A stretch of 64,000 bases of DNA, taken from Sphingopyxis microcysteis. GTDB taxonomy: Bacteria; Pseudomonadota; Alphaproteobacteria; Sphingomonadales; Sphingomonadaceae. Positions 19,242 to 28,107 of this stretch are shown here, piece after piece. The notes beneath the pieces were generated by a model that saw only the letters and a program-made list of their open reading frames with translations, made no database searches and had not been told where the DNA came from. Each line of letters begins with the position of its first letter. Positions within the stretch are counted from its first letter, which is position 1. The position numbers were made by a program, and so were the translations under genes. The stretch lies in contig NZ_JAANYY010000005.1 in NCBI RefSeq assembly GCF_012274265.1, positions 186,001 through 250,000 of the forward strand, read 5' to 3'.

Positions 19242-19273
19242 GGCTGTTCGGCTTTCGCCCCGCCCTTACGCCG

Positions 19274-20104
19274 TCACTTCACCACCCGTTCGGCCTCGTC
19301 GATCGTCCCGCCGCCAATGTCGCGGTCCTCGCTGTAGCGGATGCGCACCGGCCCCTTGAGCCGGGCGGCGAGTTCGGGCGGCACGCGCAGCGAGACCTCG
19401 CGCGCGCCCACCTCGGGATAGACGGCGATGCCGCGCGCCACCAGCAATGGCTCGCTGACCCCCGGCCGCGTCACTTCGATATCGCCATAGACCGACCGGT
19501 TGCCCGTACGCGTCAGTCCGAAATTGAACGCGGGGCCGTCGGGCGTGTCGCCCACCCACGCCTCGCCGATCGTCGCTTCGGCGCCAAGGTTACCGACGCG
19601 GATGATGACCGGGATCGTAATACCATAGATCGGGATGAGCGCGATCGAGACGCCGTTGCCCGCGGGCTTGGCCGGATCGGCGGCGACCGCGGGCGCCGCA
19701 TCGGGAACCGCGCGGAACAGCATGTGCGCGCGATATTCGCCCGGCGGCGTGCCTTCGGGAATGCGCACCCCGACGCGGATCACTTGCGGCTGGTTGGGCG
19801 GCAGCGTGACGCGGCGCGGGCTGAAGGCGATCATGTCGAGCGCCAGCCGCTCGGCGGGGGTGACGTCCGCCTCGGCAATCTCGTCGAGCCCGCCCGCGGC
19901 GGTCATCCGCTTGATCTCGAGACTGATACGATAGGTCGCCGGTTCGGAACCGATATTGTTCAGCACCACCTCGGTGCCGCGCGAACCGTCGAGGACGACG
20001 CGCGTCGGCGCGACGAGCAGGTCCCCCGCCGCCTGGGCGGGCGTCGCGACCGAGCCAAGCAAAAATACGGAAAGCAGGCCGAAGCCCTTGAAAAAGCGCA
20101 ACAT
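19274..20104 (-). CDS. PapD-like periplasmic pilus chaperone
   Basis: This 276-residue protein has a signal peptide (MLRFFKGFGLLSVFLLG to about ATPAQA). The mature part opens with LLVAPTRVVLDGSRGTEVVL and continues with NNIGSEPATYRISLEIKRM, the beta-strand pattern of the fimbrial chaperone N-terminal immunoglobulin domain. RVTLPPNQPQVIRVGVR matches the G1 donor-strand region. Such chaperones bind and cap pilin subunits in the periplasm. The start chosen has GGGGA eight bases upstream; in-frame codons further up run back towards the pilin terminator. The usher-like gene follows after 32 bp. Confidence 0.85.
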   Translation of the reverse strand: MLRFFKGFGLLSVFLLGSVATPAQAAGDLLVAPTRVVLDGSRGTEVVLNNIGSEPATYRISLEIKRMTAAGGLDEIAEADVTPAERLALDMIAFSPRRVTLPPNQPQVIRVGVRIPEGTPPGEYRAHMLFRAVPDAAPAVAADPAKPAGNGVSIALIPIYGITIPVIIRVGNLGAEATIGEAWVGDTPDGPAFNFGLTRTGNRSVYGDIEVTRPGVSEPLLVARGIAVYPEVGAREVSLRVPPELAARLKGPVRIRYSEDRDIGGGTIDEAERVVK

Positions 20105-20225
20105 CGATACGATCCCCACAATCGTTTGTCCGGAAAGGCCCACACCTCTCCGCTGGTCGCACCCTGCCTGCGCCAACATGGTTGATATTTCGCTAACCAT
20201 GTCCGTTGCTTGCGCATCGCGCATG

Positions 20226-20260
20226 AAAAAGGGGTCGCCGGACCTGCGCCCGGCGACCCC
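20226..20260 (-). terminator. Rho-independent terminator after the pilin-like gene
   Basis: On the minus strand, an 11-bp perfect GC stem (GGGGTCGCCGG with CCGGCGACCCC, arms 20250-20260 and 20231-20241, 8-9-base loop) is followed directly by TTTTT. It lies 43 bases past the pilin-like stop and about 120 bases before the chaperone start, so it would end or attenuate transcription between them. Confidence 0.88.
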
Positions 20261-20302
20261 TTGTCTGGCTGGCGGGCCATTAAGCCCGCCATACCCCCCA
20301 CC

Positions 20303-20800
20303 TTATTGATAGTTGGCGGTGACGTTGAACGTCCCGGTATAGTCGCCCGCGGTCTGGTTGGCGCCGACGCTCAGCGTGCCGCCGACCTGGAAATTGCCGC
20401 CGGTCGCGCCGAGCGTGATGTTCGGGACCGAATAGGTCAGCGACGACGTCATCGTGCCGCCCAGCGACCCGTTGAGCGTGACGCTCGGGTCGCCGCCGAC
20501 GAGCACGACCGCGCCGTCGGTGCCCTGCACGTCAAAGTTGGCAGCGGTCGTGGTGCCGGTGCAGGTCAGGCCCGCGCCGCAGGTGCGGGCGCCCGCCGTG
20601 CTGACCTGAACGGTCGAAGCGGTGGCGCCGCTGATGATCGTGGCATATTGCAGGGCGCTGGTGTTGGTCAGCGTGATCTGACGCAGGATCTTGGCGGTGG
20701 CCGTTGCCGTTGCCGAAGCCGCATGCGCCGCCGGGGCGTTCAGGGCGAGGGCAGCAATCGCGGCGCCGACGACGGCGCGCTTCATTCCAAATTTGCGCAT
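20303..20800 (-). CDS. DUF4402-type pilin-like secreted protein
   Basis: This 165-residue protein has a signal peptide ending near AAHAA (about residue 28). The mature region is rich in Thr, Ala, Gly and beta-branched residues, carries one Cys pair (TCGAGLTC) and ends in TGTFNVTANYQ, a terminal beta-strand typical of chaperone-assembled subunits. DUF4402 proteins usually sit beside PapD-like chaperones, as here. AAGGGA lies eight bases before the ATG; a second Met six codons in is a possible alternative. A strong terminator directly follows, suggesting it is made in excess over the chaperone and usher. Confidence 0.82.
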   Translation of the reverse strand: MRKFGMKRAVVGAAIAALALNAPAAHAASATATATAKILRQITLTNTSALQYATIISGATASTVQVSTAGARTCGAGLTCTGTTTAANFDVQGTDGAVVLVGGDPSVTLNGSLGGTMTSSLTYSVPNITLGATGGNFQVGGTLSVGANQTAGDYTGTFNVTANYQ

Positions 20801-21134
20801 ATGTTTGGTCCCTTAATTCGAAAACTGATTGTCGAAACGCGAATGGATATCCCACCCCATTCGCCGACCTCTTTAGCGGGCGACAGGTTCAGCTTTTGCC
20901 AGCAAGCTTGGTTAACAGCGCAGTAGGAATTGGCTCGCCTTACCCTTGGTAAGCGAGATAAATCAGGGGCTTATCCTGATATCGAGCGGGTCATCGGAAC
21001 CTTCCGCCCTGCTTTAACGGCCCGGAGTGGCACAAATTTAGCGCGGTGGAGAGAATCGAATATCGGGACAAGACCGCGCCTGATTCGCACCACCTATTCG
21101 TCATCCCGGCAAAGGCCGGGATGACGGGCAAGCT
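20801..21134. other. 334-bp intergenic region between pilin-like gene and parB
   Basis: No convincing coding frame is visible. It should hold the pilin promoter, reading leftward, but I see no clear -35/-10 pair. Its right end (21100-21125) is a perfect 11-bp hairpin, GTCATCCCGGC with GCCGGGATGAC around AAAG, ten bases past the parB stop. That hairpin could end parB transcription and belongs to a repeat family also present near 43401 and 47263. Confidence 0.7.
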
Positions 21135-22094
21135 TCAGATCCCCTCGCCGCTCAGCCGCTGGCAAATCATGTCAAGCTGATCGAGCGAGGCGAATTTCAG
21201 GGTCAGATGACCCTTGCCGCCGCCACCATATTGGATCGCAACCCCGATCCCGAGCAGCTCGGACAAGTGACGCTCGACCGCGACGATATCAGGATCGCGC
21301 CCGACCCCGTCCATGCTCTTATATTCCAGCGGCGCCTTCCGTCCGCCGCCCTTGCCGTCGCGCACCAGCGCCTCGACCGCGCGCACCGACAGCCCTTCCT
21401 TGACGATCCGCCGCGCGATCGCTTCGGCATCGGCAGCGCCGATCAGCGCGCGCGCATGCCCCATCGCCAGCGATCCGTCACCGACCAGCGCCTGCACCAC
21501 GTCGGGCAGGTCGAGCAGCCGCATCAGATTGGCGACATGGCTGCGCGACTTGCCGACCAGCTTTGCCAGCGCCTCCTGATTATGTCCGAAATCGTCGATC
21601 AGGCGGCGATAGGCGCCAGCCTCTTCGATCGCGTTCAGGTCCTGCCGCTGAATATTCTCGACCAGCGCAATCTCATAGGTCGCGGCGTCGTCGAGCTCGC
21701 GGATCAGCGCGGGTATCTGGTGCAGTCCGGCGCGCTGCGCCGCGCGCCAGCGGCGCTCACCCGCAACGAGCTGATATCCCTCGCCATCGGGTGACCGGCG
21801 GACGATGATCGGCTGGAGCAATCCGCGGAGCCCGATCGAATCGGCGAGTTCGGCGATCGCCGCCTCGTCGAAATGGCGCCGCGGCTGGCCGGGCAACGGG
21901 CGAATCGACCCCAGCGGGACATGCTGTACCGCATCGCCCGAAGCCGTCGGCGCGGCCTTTGCGGCACTCCCCGCCGTCGCCAGCACCGGCGCTTCGGCGG
22001 CGACATCGCCGAACAGCGCGTTCAGCCCGCGCCCCAGCCCCGAGGGGCGCTTGCGCGCCGGAGAAGAAGGATTTTCATCTTTATAATCAGACAT
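21135..22094 (-). CDS. parB: Chromosome partitioning protein ParB
   Basis: This 319-residue parS-binding CTPase is part of the ParABS segregation system. The order is a basic disordered N-terminus, VPLGSIRPLPGQPRRHF starting the CTP-binding ParB/Srx domain, GERRWRAAQRAG (the arginine-rich CTP/clamp motif), NIQRQDLNAIEEA, a helix-turn-helix (LAKLVGKSRSHVANLMRLL) that reads parS, and a C-terminal dimerisation domain. Its ATG directly abuts the parA stop, so the two are cotranscribed. Three parS sites lie 0.9-3.6 kb upstream. Confidence 0.97.
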   Translation of the reverse strand: MSDYKDENPSSPARKRPSGLGRGLNALFGDVAAEAPVLATAGSAAKAAPTASGDAVQHVPLGSIRPLPGQPRRHFDEAAIAELADSIGLRGLLQPIIVRRSPDGEGYQLVAGERRWRAAQRAGLHQIPALIRELDDAATYEIALVENIQRQDLNAIEEAGAYRRLIDDFGHNQEALAKLVGKSRSHVANLMRLLDLPDVVQALVGDGSLAMGHARALIGAADAEAIARRIVKEGLSVRAVEALVRDGKGGGRKAPLEYKSMDGVGRDPDIVAVERHLSELLGIGVAIQYGGGGKGHLTLKFASLDQLDMICQRLSGEGI

Positions 22095-22877
22095 TTATGC
22101 AGCCTTGCGGACGTTGGGCAGGCGATCGATCAGCTCGCGCGCCAGCGCGATATACGCCGCCGACCCGGCGCAGCGATGATCATAGATCAGCGCCGGAAGG
22201 CCGTGACTCGGCGCTTCGGACAGGCGGACGTTGCGCGGAATGACGGTTTGAAACACCACCGGCCCCAGCACTTCGCGAACGTCGTCCGAAACCTGGTCGG
22301 TCAACCGGTTGCGGCGATCGAACATCGTCAGCGCGACCCCCAAAATCGACAGCTTCTGGTTGAAGCGCTCGCGCACCCGCTCGACCGTGGTGAGCAGCTG
22401 GCTCAGCCCCTCGAGCGCAAAAAACTCGCACTGCAGCGGCACGATCAGCGATTCGGCAGCGATCAGCGCGTTGAGCGTCAACATGCCCAGCGATGGCGGG
22501 CAATCGATCAGGCAGATGTCCCATTGGCCCGCCTCGGCACCGGTCAGCGCCTGTTCGAGCCGGTGGAGCCGATCGGCAAATTCAATGAGCTCGATCTCGG
22601 CGCCCGACAGGTCGACCGTTGCCGGAACGATGTCCAGCCGCGGCACCGCCGTCGGCACCGCGCAATCGGCGAGCGGCGCATCGCCGCGCAGCAATTCATA
22701 GCTCGAATATTCGCGCTGCGCCTGCTTGATCCCGAGCCCGGTCGAAGCATTGCCTTGCGGATCGAGGTCGATGATCAGCGTTCGCCAGCCCGTCGCCGCA
22801 AGCGCGGTCGCCAGGTTGATCGCCGTCGTCGTCTTGCCAACCCCGCCCTTCTGGTTCGCCACGGCAATGCGGATCAT
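22095..22877 (-). CDS. parA: Chromosome partitioning ATPase ParA
   Basis: This 260-residue deviant Walker-A ATPase moves ParB-parS complexes over the nucleoid. The motif KGGVGKTT is at residues 10-17 with the signature first lysine; Walker B region LIDCPPSLG follows mid-protein. It has no long N-terminal DNA-binding domain, so it is the chromosomal (Soj-like) type. Its start overlaps the rsmG stop by four bases (ATGA), and its stop abuts parB. Confidence 0.97.
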   Translation of the reverse strand: MIRIAVANQKGGVGKTTTAINLATALAATGWRTLIIDLDPQGNASTGLGIKQAQREYSSYELLRGDAPLADCAVPTAVPRLDIVPATVDLSGAEIELIEFADRLHRLEQALTGAEAGQWDICLIDCPPSLGMLTLNALIAAESLIVPLQCEFFALEGLSQLLTTVERVRERFNQKLSILGVALTMFDRRNRLTDQVSDDVREVLGPVVFQTVIPRNVRLSEAPSHGLPALIYDHRCAGSAAYIALARELIDRLPNVRKAA

Positions 22878-23533
22878 GCTTTTCCTCGCTGTTTTGCCGG
22901 GATTTTCCCGACACCGACCAGAATCTGGCTGTCGGCGTCAGTACGGCTTTGTTCCACGTGAAACAGATTCTGCCACGGCTGCGGCAACAACGCCAGTTCC
23001 TTAACTGCGTTTCGCCCCTTTGGCAGCAGCCAGTGCGTCGATTCGGTGGAAAAACGCGCGGATAAGTCGATGAGCCGATCAAGCGGCGCGAACGCCCGCG
23101 CGCTGATCGTCTCCGCGGGCCGCGTTGCGACCCGCTCGAGCGGCGCTTCGGCGACCTCGACATGATCCAGCCCCAGCTCGGTGACCACCGCACGCAGGAA
23201 ATCGCAGCGCCGCCGACGCGATTCGACGAGCAGCATCGGCCGCTCCGACAGGATCGCGACGACCAGCCCGGGCAACCCCGGCCCGCTCCCCAGGTCGATC
23301 CAAAGCCCCTGACCGCCCCTGTCGAGCGTCAACAATTGCGCGCTGTCGGCGATGTGCCGCACCCAGAGCGTCGGAATCGTCGACGCGGCGATCAGATTCT
23401 GCCGATCATTCTCGGCCACCAGCAGCGCCGCAAAACGCTCCAGCCGCGCCCATTGCTCCGCCGTGGGCGCGAACGCCCGATCCAGCCAGTCGCGCGCAGC
23501 GCCTTCATCATGCAATAGCTCGGCGTCCGCCAC
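22874..23533 (-). CDS. rsmG: 16S rRNA (guanine-527-N7)-methyltransferase RsmG
   Basis: This 219-residue SAM-dependent enzyme methylates G527 in the 530 loop of 16S rRNA. The SAM-binding motif is DLGSGPGLPGLVVAI, with NLIAAST before it and the conserved late block SARAFAPLDRL. The GTG start (VADAELL) was chosen for family length and an AAGGTGA upstream; a longer frame to 23614 is unlikely. A parS site is embedded in the codons for the C-terminal LFHVEQ. It lies in the usual alphaproteobacterial order mnmE-mnmG-rsmG-parA-parB. Confidence 0.95.
   Translation of the reverse strand: MADAELLHDEGAARDWLDRAFAPTAEQWARLERFAALLVAENDRQNLIAASTIPTLWVRHIADSAQLLTLDRGGQGLWIDLGSGPGLPGLVVAILSERPMLLVESRRRRCDFLRAVVTELGLDHVEVAEAPLERVATRPAETISARAFAPLDRLIDLSARFSTESTHWLLPKGRNAVKELALLPQPWQNLFHVEQSRTDADSQILVGVGKIPAKQRGKA
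22950..22965. promoter_or_regulatory. parS: parS site 1 (inside rsmG)
   Basis: TGTTCCACGTGAAACA matches the 16-bp ParB-binding consensus TGTTNCACGTGNAACA exactly. It lies inside the rsmG reading frame, about 70 bp before the parA start. ParB loads here and spreads to form the partition complex. Confidence 0.93.
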
Positions 23534-23626
23534 TGTCGTTCTTTCACCTTCCCCGCAACGCGGGCTTATCCTTCTTTGCGCCTTCGCGCCTTTGCGTGAG
23601 ATTGTCGAAAACACGCCGACTCGAAA

Positions 23627-25495
23627 TCAAGCCGCCCGCCGCCGACTATGCACTAGGATCGCGGTGAGCGCGGCGGGCGTCACCCCATCGATCCGCCCCG
23701 CCTGCCCCAGCGTTTCGGGCCGCGCCTTGGTCAGCCGTTCGACCATCTCGCGCGACAGTCCGCCGATCGCGGCATAGTCGAGCGCCGCGTCGAGCAATAT
23801 CGCCTCATTCGCCGCCAAGGACCGCAATTCGGCGTCCTGCCGCGCGATATAGGGTGCATAATGGGCATCCTCGGCGACCTCCGACAGAATTGCGGGGTCG
23901 ATAGCATCGAGTTCGGGCGCAAGCCGCGCGAGCCGCGCCATCGTTATCTCGGGATAGCGTAGCAGGTCGATCCGCTTGCGCGCGATCCCGTCGCCGGGCA
24001 GCGTCAGCTCGACCGAGGCATAGTCGGCGGTGCTCACCACGACATCGAGCAAAGCTTCGGCCCGCGCCCGCTCGGCCATCCGCGCCGCGAACAGCGCCGC
24101 GGTCGCCGGACGCACCAGCCCCAATTCGATCCCTTTCGGCGTCAGCCGTGTCGCGGCATTGTCGGCGCGGAGCCGCAGCCGATATTCGGCGCGCGCGGTC
24201 AGCATCCGATACGGCTCCGTCACTCCCTGCAAGACCAAATCGTCGACCATCACGCCGATGTATGATTCGCTTCGATCGAGGACCAGCGGATCGCGCCCCT
24301 GAACGCTGAGCGCCGCATTGGCCCCCGCGACCAGCCCCTGTGCCGCAGCTTCCTCATATCCGGTCGTGCCGTTGATTTGGCCCGCGCACCAGACGCCGGG
24401 CATCGCGCGCACTTGCAATGTCCGGTCGAGCGCGCGCGGATCGATATGATCATATTCGACCGCATAGCCCGGCACGACCATCTCGACCGATTCCAGCCCG
24501 TCCATCGTCCGCAGCATCGCGAGCTGGACATCGGCCGGCAGCGAGGTCGAAATCCCGTTCGGATAGACAAGGTGCGTGTCGAGCCCCTCGGGCTCCAGGA
24601 AAACCTGATGCCCGTCGCGGTCGGCGAAGCGGTGGATCTTGTCCTCGATCGACGGGCAGTAGCGCGGTCCCGCTGCGCCGATCGCGCCGGTGAATAGCGG
24701 CGAGCGATCGAGGTTCGCCGCGATAATCGCATGCGACTCGCTGTTCGTGCGCGTGATCGCGCAGAAAATCTGCGGTACCGTGCGTTTCCTGTTCCACGTG
24801 GAACAGGTCCAGCTTGCCCGTTCGGCGCTGTCCGACGGCTGCTCGCCGAGCCGCGCCCAATCGATCGTGCGTCCATCGAGCCGTGGCGGCGTCCCCGTCT
24901 TGAGCCGCGCCATCGGCAGGTCGGCGGCGCGCAACTGGTCGGAAAGCCGGTGTGCGCCAGCTTCGCCGATGCGCCCCCCCTCCATGCGCTCCTCGCCGCG
25001 GAACAATTTTCCACCGAGGAATGTGCCCGTTGCGAGCACGACTGCGCTCGCGGTCAGCGCCGGGCCATCAGCAAGCTCGAGCCCCTCGACGCACCCTGCG
25101 TTCGACAATCGCAGCGCTGCCGCTTCGCCGGCAACCACCGTGATGCCCTTCTCCGCGGCAAGCAAAGTCTGGATCGCGTCGCGATATAATTTGCGGTCGG
25201 CCTGGATCCGCGGCCCCTGCACCGCGGCACCCTTCGACGCGTTGAGCATCCGATAATGGATCGCCGCCGCGTCGGCAGCGCGCGCCATCCAGCCGTCGAG
25301 CGCGTCGACCTCGCGCATCAGATGTCCCTTGCCCAGCCCGCCGATCGCGGGGTTGCACGACATCGTCCCGATCAGCGCCGGATCGAAACTGACGAGCGCG
25401 ACGCGCGCGCCAAGCCGCGCCGCGGCCGCGGCGGCCTCGGTCCCGGCATGCCCGCCGCCAACGACGATGACATCGAAAATCGCTGAATTCTGCAT
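23627..25495 (-). CDS. mnmG: tRNA uridine-5-carboxymethylaminomethyl modification enzyme MnmG (GidA)
   Basis: This FAD protein of about 622 residues works with MnmE to add the carboxymethylaminomethyl group to wobble U34 of several tRNAs. FAD-binding [10 protein letters not shown] is at the N-terminus, [13 protein letters not shown] follows at about residue 50, [12 protein letters not shown] sits mid-protein and the C-terminal helical MnmE-binding domain ends the chain. The start at [15 protein letters not shown] fits family length; an ATG 15 bases upstream is possible. A parS site is embedded in the codons for CSTWN. Confidence 0.96.
   Translation of the reverse strand: MQNSAIFDVIVVGGGHAGTEAAAAAARLGARVALVSFDPALIGTMSCNPAIGGLGKGHLMREVDALDGWMARAADAAAIHYRMLNASKGAAVQGPRIQADRKLYRDAIQTLLAAEKGITVVAGEAAALRLSNAGCVEGLELADGPALTASAVVLATGTFLGGKLFRGEERMEGGRIGEAGAHRLSDQLRAADLPMARLKTGTPPRLDGRTIDWARLGEQPSDSAERASWTCSTWNRKRTVPQIFCAITRTNSESHAIIAANLDRSPLFTGAIGAAGPRYCPSIEDKIHRFADRDGHQVFLEPEGLDTHLVYPNGISTSLPADVQLAMLRTMDGLESVEMVVPGYAVEYDHIDPRALDRTLQVRAMPGVWCAGQINGTTGYEEAAAQGLVAGANAALSVQGRDPLVLDRSESYIGVMVDDLVLQGVTEPYRMLTARAEYRLRLRADNAATRLTPKGIELGLVRPATAALFAARMAERARAEALLDVVVSTADYASVELTLPGDGIARKRIDLLRYPEITMARLARLAPELDAIDPAILSEVAEDAHYAPYIARQDAELRSLAANEAILLDAALDYAAIGGLSREMVERLTKARPETLGQAGRIDGVTPAALTAILVHSRRRAA
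24790..24805. promoter_or_regulatory. parS: parS site 2 (inside mnmG)
   Basis: TGTTCCACGTGGAACA is a perfect 16-bp palindrome matching the ParB-binding consensus. It lies within the mnmG coding sequence, 1.84 kb from parS site 1. Confidence 0.93.
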
Positions 25496-25556
25496 GATTG
25501 TGGAGCGCATAGCCGAAACCGCCGCTCGAATCCATCAGCGCGTAGGTCATGAAATA

Positions 25557-25628
25557 TCTCACACAAAGACACAAAGATGGCGCGTCCGCCAGCAGGCCTA
25601 CACCCCGTCTTTGTAGGTTCGTGTGAGA
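25557..25628. repeat. Imperfect inverted repeat (CACAAAGAC family)
   Basis: The left arm TCTCACACAAAGAC (25557-25570) pairs with GTCTTTGT (25607-25614) and GTGTGAGA (25621-25628), interrupted by six bases. The related element at 41768-41912 shares the ACACAAAGACAC core. It lies between mnmE and mnmG. Confidence 0.6.
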
Positions 25629-25664
25629 CGAAATGGGGCTTACGTCCGCCGTCTCCGGAACTGT

Positions 25665-25680
25665 CGTTTCACGTGGAACA
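25665..25680. promoter_or_regulatory. parS: parS site 3 (mnmE-mnmG gap)
   Basis: CGTTTCACGTGGAACA matches the parS consensus at 15 of 16 positions, differing only at the outermost base. It directly follows the mnmE stop codon and is the only one of the three sites outside coding sequence. Confidence 0.88.
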
Positions 25681-26997
25681 TCATTTGCCGATGCAGAAAC
25701 GCCCAAACAGCGTGTCGAGCATGTCCTCGACCCCCGCGCGTCCGGTGATCCGGTCGAGCGCTGTCGCCGCGAGGCGCATCCGTTCGGCGAGCAGGATCAG
25801 GTCGCCCGCCTCGCGCGACCCGGATTCAATATCAAGACATTGTTTTGCTTCGGAAAGTGCCGCACGCTGACGCTGGCGCAGCGCCGCTTCGCCTTCGCGC
25901 GGCAACAATGTCCGCGCCATCTCGACGATCATGCGATGCAGCTTGTCCATCCCCTCGCCCGTCGCCGCCGACAGCGTCAGGTCGCACCGCGCCGCTTCGG
26001 CTTCGGCGGCGGCATCACCCTTCCAGCGATCGGCTTGCGCTGCGATCAGGATCGCGCGCGGATGGTCGGGCGCTGCCTTCGGCGAGCCAAGCCAGAGCAA
26101 TATATCGGCGGCGTCGATCGCCGCCTTCGCACGGTCGATTCCGATCGTCTCGATCGCATCGGCGCCTTCGCCGCGAATCCCGGCGGTATCCGAAAAGCGC
26201 ATCGCGATGCCGTCGAGCGCCAGCGGCGTTTCGATCACATCGCGCGTCGTTCCCGCCACGGGCGATACGATCGCGAGTTCCCTTTGCACCAAGGCATTGA
26301 TTAAAGTTGATTTTCCGGCATTTGGTGGCCCCGCGATCACCACCGACAACCCTTCCGAGATCACCTCGGCCGCGGGCCGCGCCAGCCATTCGTCCAGCTC
26401 GCCCGCCAAAGCTGCCATCCCCGCAATCAAGCGCTGCACAACAACTTCGCCAACTTCGACATCATCTTCGTCGGCAAAATTGAGCTCGGCCTCGGCGCCC
26501 GCCATCAGCGTCAGCAGCCGCTCCTGCCACCCCGCGACGGCCCGCGACACATGTCCGCTGGCCATGCCCAAAGCCTGCACCCGCTGGCTTTCGGTCTCAG
26601 CCGCGAGCAGATCGGCCAGCCCCTCGGCCTCGGCGAGGTCGATCCGGCCATTGTCGAAGGCGCGCCGGGTAAACTCGCCCGGCTCGGCGCGCCGCAGCCC
26701 GGACATCGCGCCCAGCGCTGCCTCGACCGCCGCGACGACCGCACGCCCGCCATGCAGATGCAATTCGGCAAGATCCTCGCCCGTCGCCGTCGCCGGCCCC
26801 GGAAACCACAGGACAAGCGCCCGGTCGAGCGGGGCACCTTCCCCGTCGCTGAGCTCCACCAGCGACGCGCGACGCGGCGCGGGCAAGCGTCCCGCCAGCG
26901 CCTGCAGCGCCGCTGCGGCGTGGGGCCCGCTGACGCGCACGACACCGATCGCCGCCGGCGGCATCCCGCTCGACAGCGCAAAGATCGTGTTGGTCAC
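25681..26997 (-). CDS. mnmE: tRNA modification GTPase MnmE (TrmE)
   Basis: This 438-residue K+-dependent GTPase is the partner of MnmG in U34 modification. The N-terminal formyl-THF-binding domain has LHGGRAVV and GEFTRRAFDNGRIDLAEAE. The G domain starts at about 218, with P-loop AGPPNAGKST at 222-231 and G3 DTAGIR. The C-terminus FGRFCIGK carries the essential cysteine. The GTG start (VTNTIFALSSG) is chosen because the family begins just before TIFAL; the longer open frame upstream overlaps the neighbouring DUF6489-like gene in another frame. Confidence 0.96.
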   Translation of the reverse strand: MTNTIFALSSGMPPAAIGVVRVSGPHAAAALQALAGRLPAPRRASLVELSDGEGAPLDRALVLWFPGPATATGEDLAELHLHGGRAVVAAVEAALGAMSGLRRAEPGEFTRRAFDNGRIDLAEAEGLADLLAAETESQRVQALGMASGHVSRAVAGWQERLLTLMAGAEAELNFADEDDVEVGEVVVQRLIAGMAALAGELDEWLARPAAEVISEGLSVVIAGPPNAGKSTLINALVQRELAIVSPVAGTTRDVIETPLALDGIAMRFSDTAGIRGEGADAIETIGIDRAKAAIDAADILLWLGSPKAAPDHPRAILIAAQADRWKGDAAAEAEAARCDLTLSAATGEGMDKLHRMIVEMARTLLPREGEAALRQRQRAALSEAKQCLDIESGSREAGDLILLAERMRLAATALDRITGRAGVEDMLDTLFGRFCIGK

Positions 26998-27008
26998 CTG
27001 GCTTTGGT

Positions 27009-27302
27009 TCAGCTCTTGCGCCCCTTGGCGGGCTTGTCGTCGCCGCTTTCGCCGGCCGACTTCGATCCGCCCATCAATCCGCCACCGAACTGGCCGAGCA
27101 GCGACTGGACAAGCTCGAGGCCGCTGCCACCCATCGGCACCCAGGTCTTGACCATCGATTGCACCATGTCGGGCGTGATCCCCTTCGCCATCAATTCCTT
27201 GACGCGCGAAAGATAGATGTCGTGCAGCGGTTCGAGGTCGGGAAGCCCGAACAGGCGCCGCGCCTCTTCGGGGGTGCAATCGATCTCGATATTGAACTTC
27301 AT
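27009..27302 (-). CDS. DUF6489-like small protein
   Basis: This 97-residue protein begins MKFNIEIDCTPEEARRLFGLP, a pattern I recognise from a small conserved alphaproteobacterial family of unknown function (DUF6489-like). The central part is helical and slightly amphipathic; the tail is Gly/Lys-rich and probably disordered. GGAGA precedes the ATG. It lies 11 bp before the mnmE start on the same strand and may be cotranscribed with it. No enzymatic motif is visible. Confidence 0.75.
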   Translation of the reverse strand: MKFNIEIDCTPEEARRLFGLPDLEPLHDIYLSRVKELMAKGITPDMVQSMVKTWVPMGGSGLELVQSLLGQFGGGLMGGSKSAGESGDDKPAKGRKS

Positions 27303-27408
27303 CGCCTGTCTCCGCCCCGAAATGCCGGTTAGCCGCTTGAGCCATGCTCGCGGCCCCGCTAGCTTCGCGCTTTCACAGCAAAGAAGCAAGAGACAGGAGA
27401 GCTCCCAT

Positions 27409-28107
27409 ATGGCCGCGACCAACATCACCATCCCCGCGCTCGATGGGACCAACGCTATTCCCGCCTATGTCGCGCGTCCCGACGCCGACGGGTCGCGCGC
27501 GATCATCGTCATCCCCGAAATCTTCGGTGTGAACGCCGGGATCCGCGAAAAATGCGACGACTGGGCGGCGCAGGGCTATCTTGCGATCGCCCCCGACCTG
27601 TTCTGGCGTTTTGCTCCCGGGGTCGAGCTGGACCCCGATGTCGAGGCCGAATTGCAGGAAGCTTTCGGCTATTTCGGTCAATATGATGCCGACGACGGGG
27701 TCAAGGACATCGAGGCGGCGATCCGCTGGCTTCACGCCCAGGGCGCCGCCAAGGTCGGCTGCGTCGGCTTCTGCCTTGGCGGACGGCTGGCCTATATGGC
27801 GGCGGCGCGCACCGACATCAGCGCATCGGTCGGCTATTATGGCGTGATGATCGACCAGATGCTGAACGAAAGCCACGCGATCGCGCATCCGCTGATGCTG
27901 CATATTCCCACCAGCGATCATCTCGTCGGGCCGGAAGCGCAGGCCAAGATGCACGAAGGGCTCGACCCGCATCCCAAGGTCACGCTCCACAACTATCCCG
28001 GGCTCGACCACGGCTTTGCCGCGACGAGCGGGAACCGCCGCGATGAAGCGGGCGCCCAGCTTGCCGATGGCCGCACCAAGGCCTTTTTCGCCGAGCATCT
28101 GGCATGA
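27409..28107 (+). CDS. Dienelactone hydrolase family protein
   Basis: This 232-residue alpha/beta hydrolase has the nucleophile elbow GFCLGG (Cys at about residue 123), with the acid in the HIPTSDHLVG segment and the catalytic His in LDHGF. The N-terminal IVIPEIFGVN is the conserved oxyanion/acid loop of carboxymethylenebutenolidase-like enzymes. It is cytosolic with no signal peptide. AGGAG precedes the ATG. It overlaps the next gene by four bases. No aromatic degradation genes surround it, so the substrate is uncertain. Confidence 0.9.
   Translation: MAATNITIPALDGTNAIPAYVARPDADGSRAIIVIPEIFGVNAGIREKCDDWAAQGYLAIAPDLFWRFAPGVELDPDVEAELQEAFGYFGQYDADDGVKDIEAAIRWLHAQGAAKVGCVGFCLGGRLAYMAAARTDISASVGYYGVMIDQMLNESHAIAHPLMLHIPTSDHLVGPEAQAKMHEGLDPHPKVTLHNYPGLDHGFAATSGNRRDEAGAQLADGRTKAFFAEHLA

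Noticed and set aside
26998..27345. Upstream extension of mnmE
   Set aside because: It overlaps the DUF6489-like gene in another frame and is Arg-rich with no match to the MnmE N-terminus.
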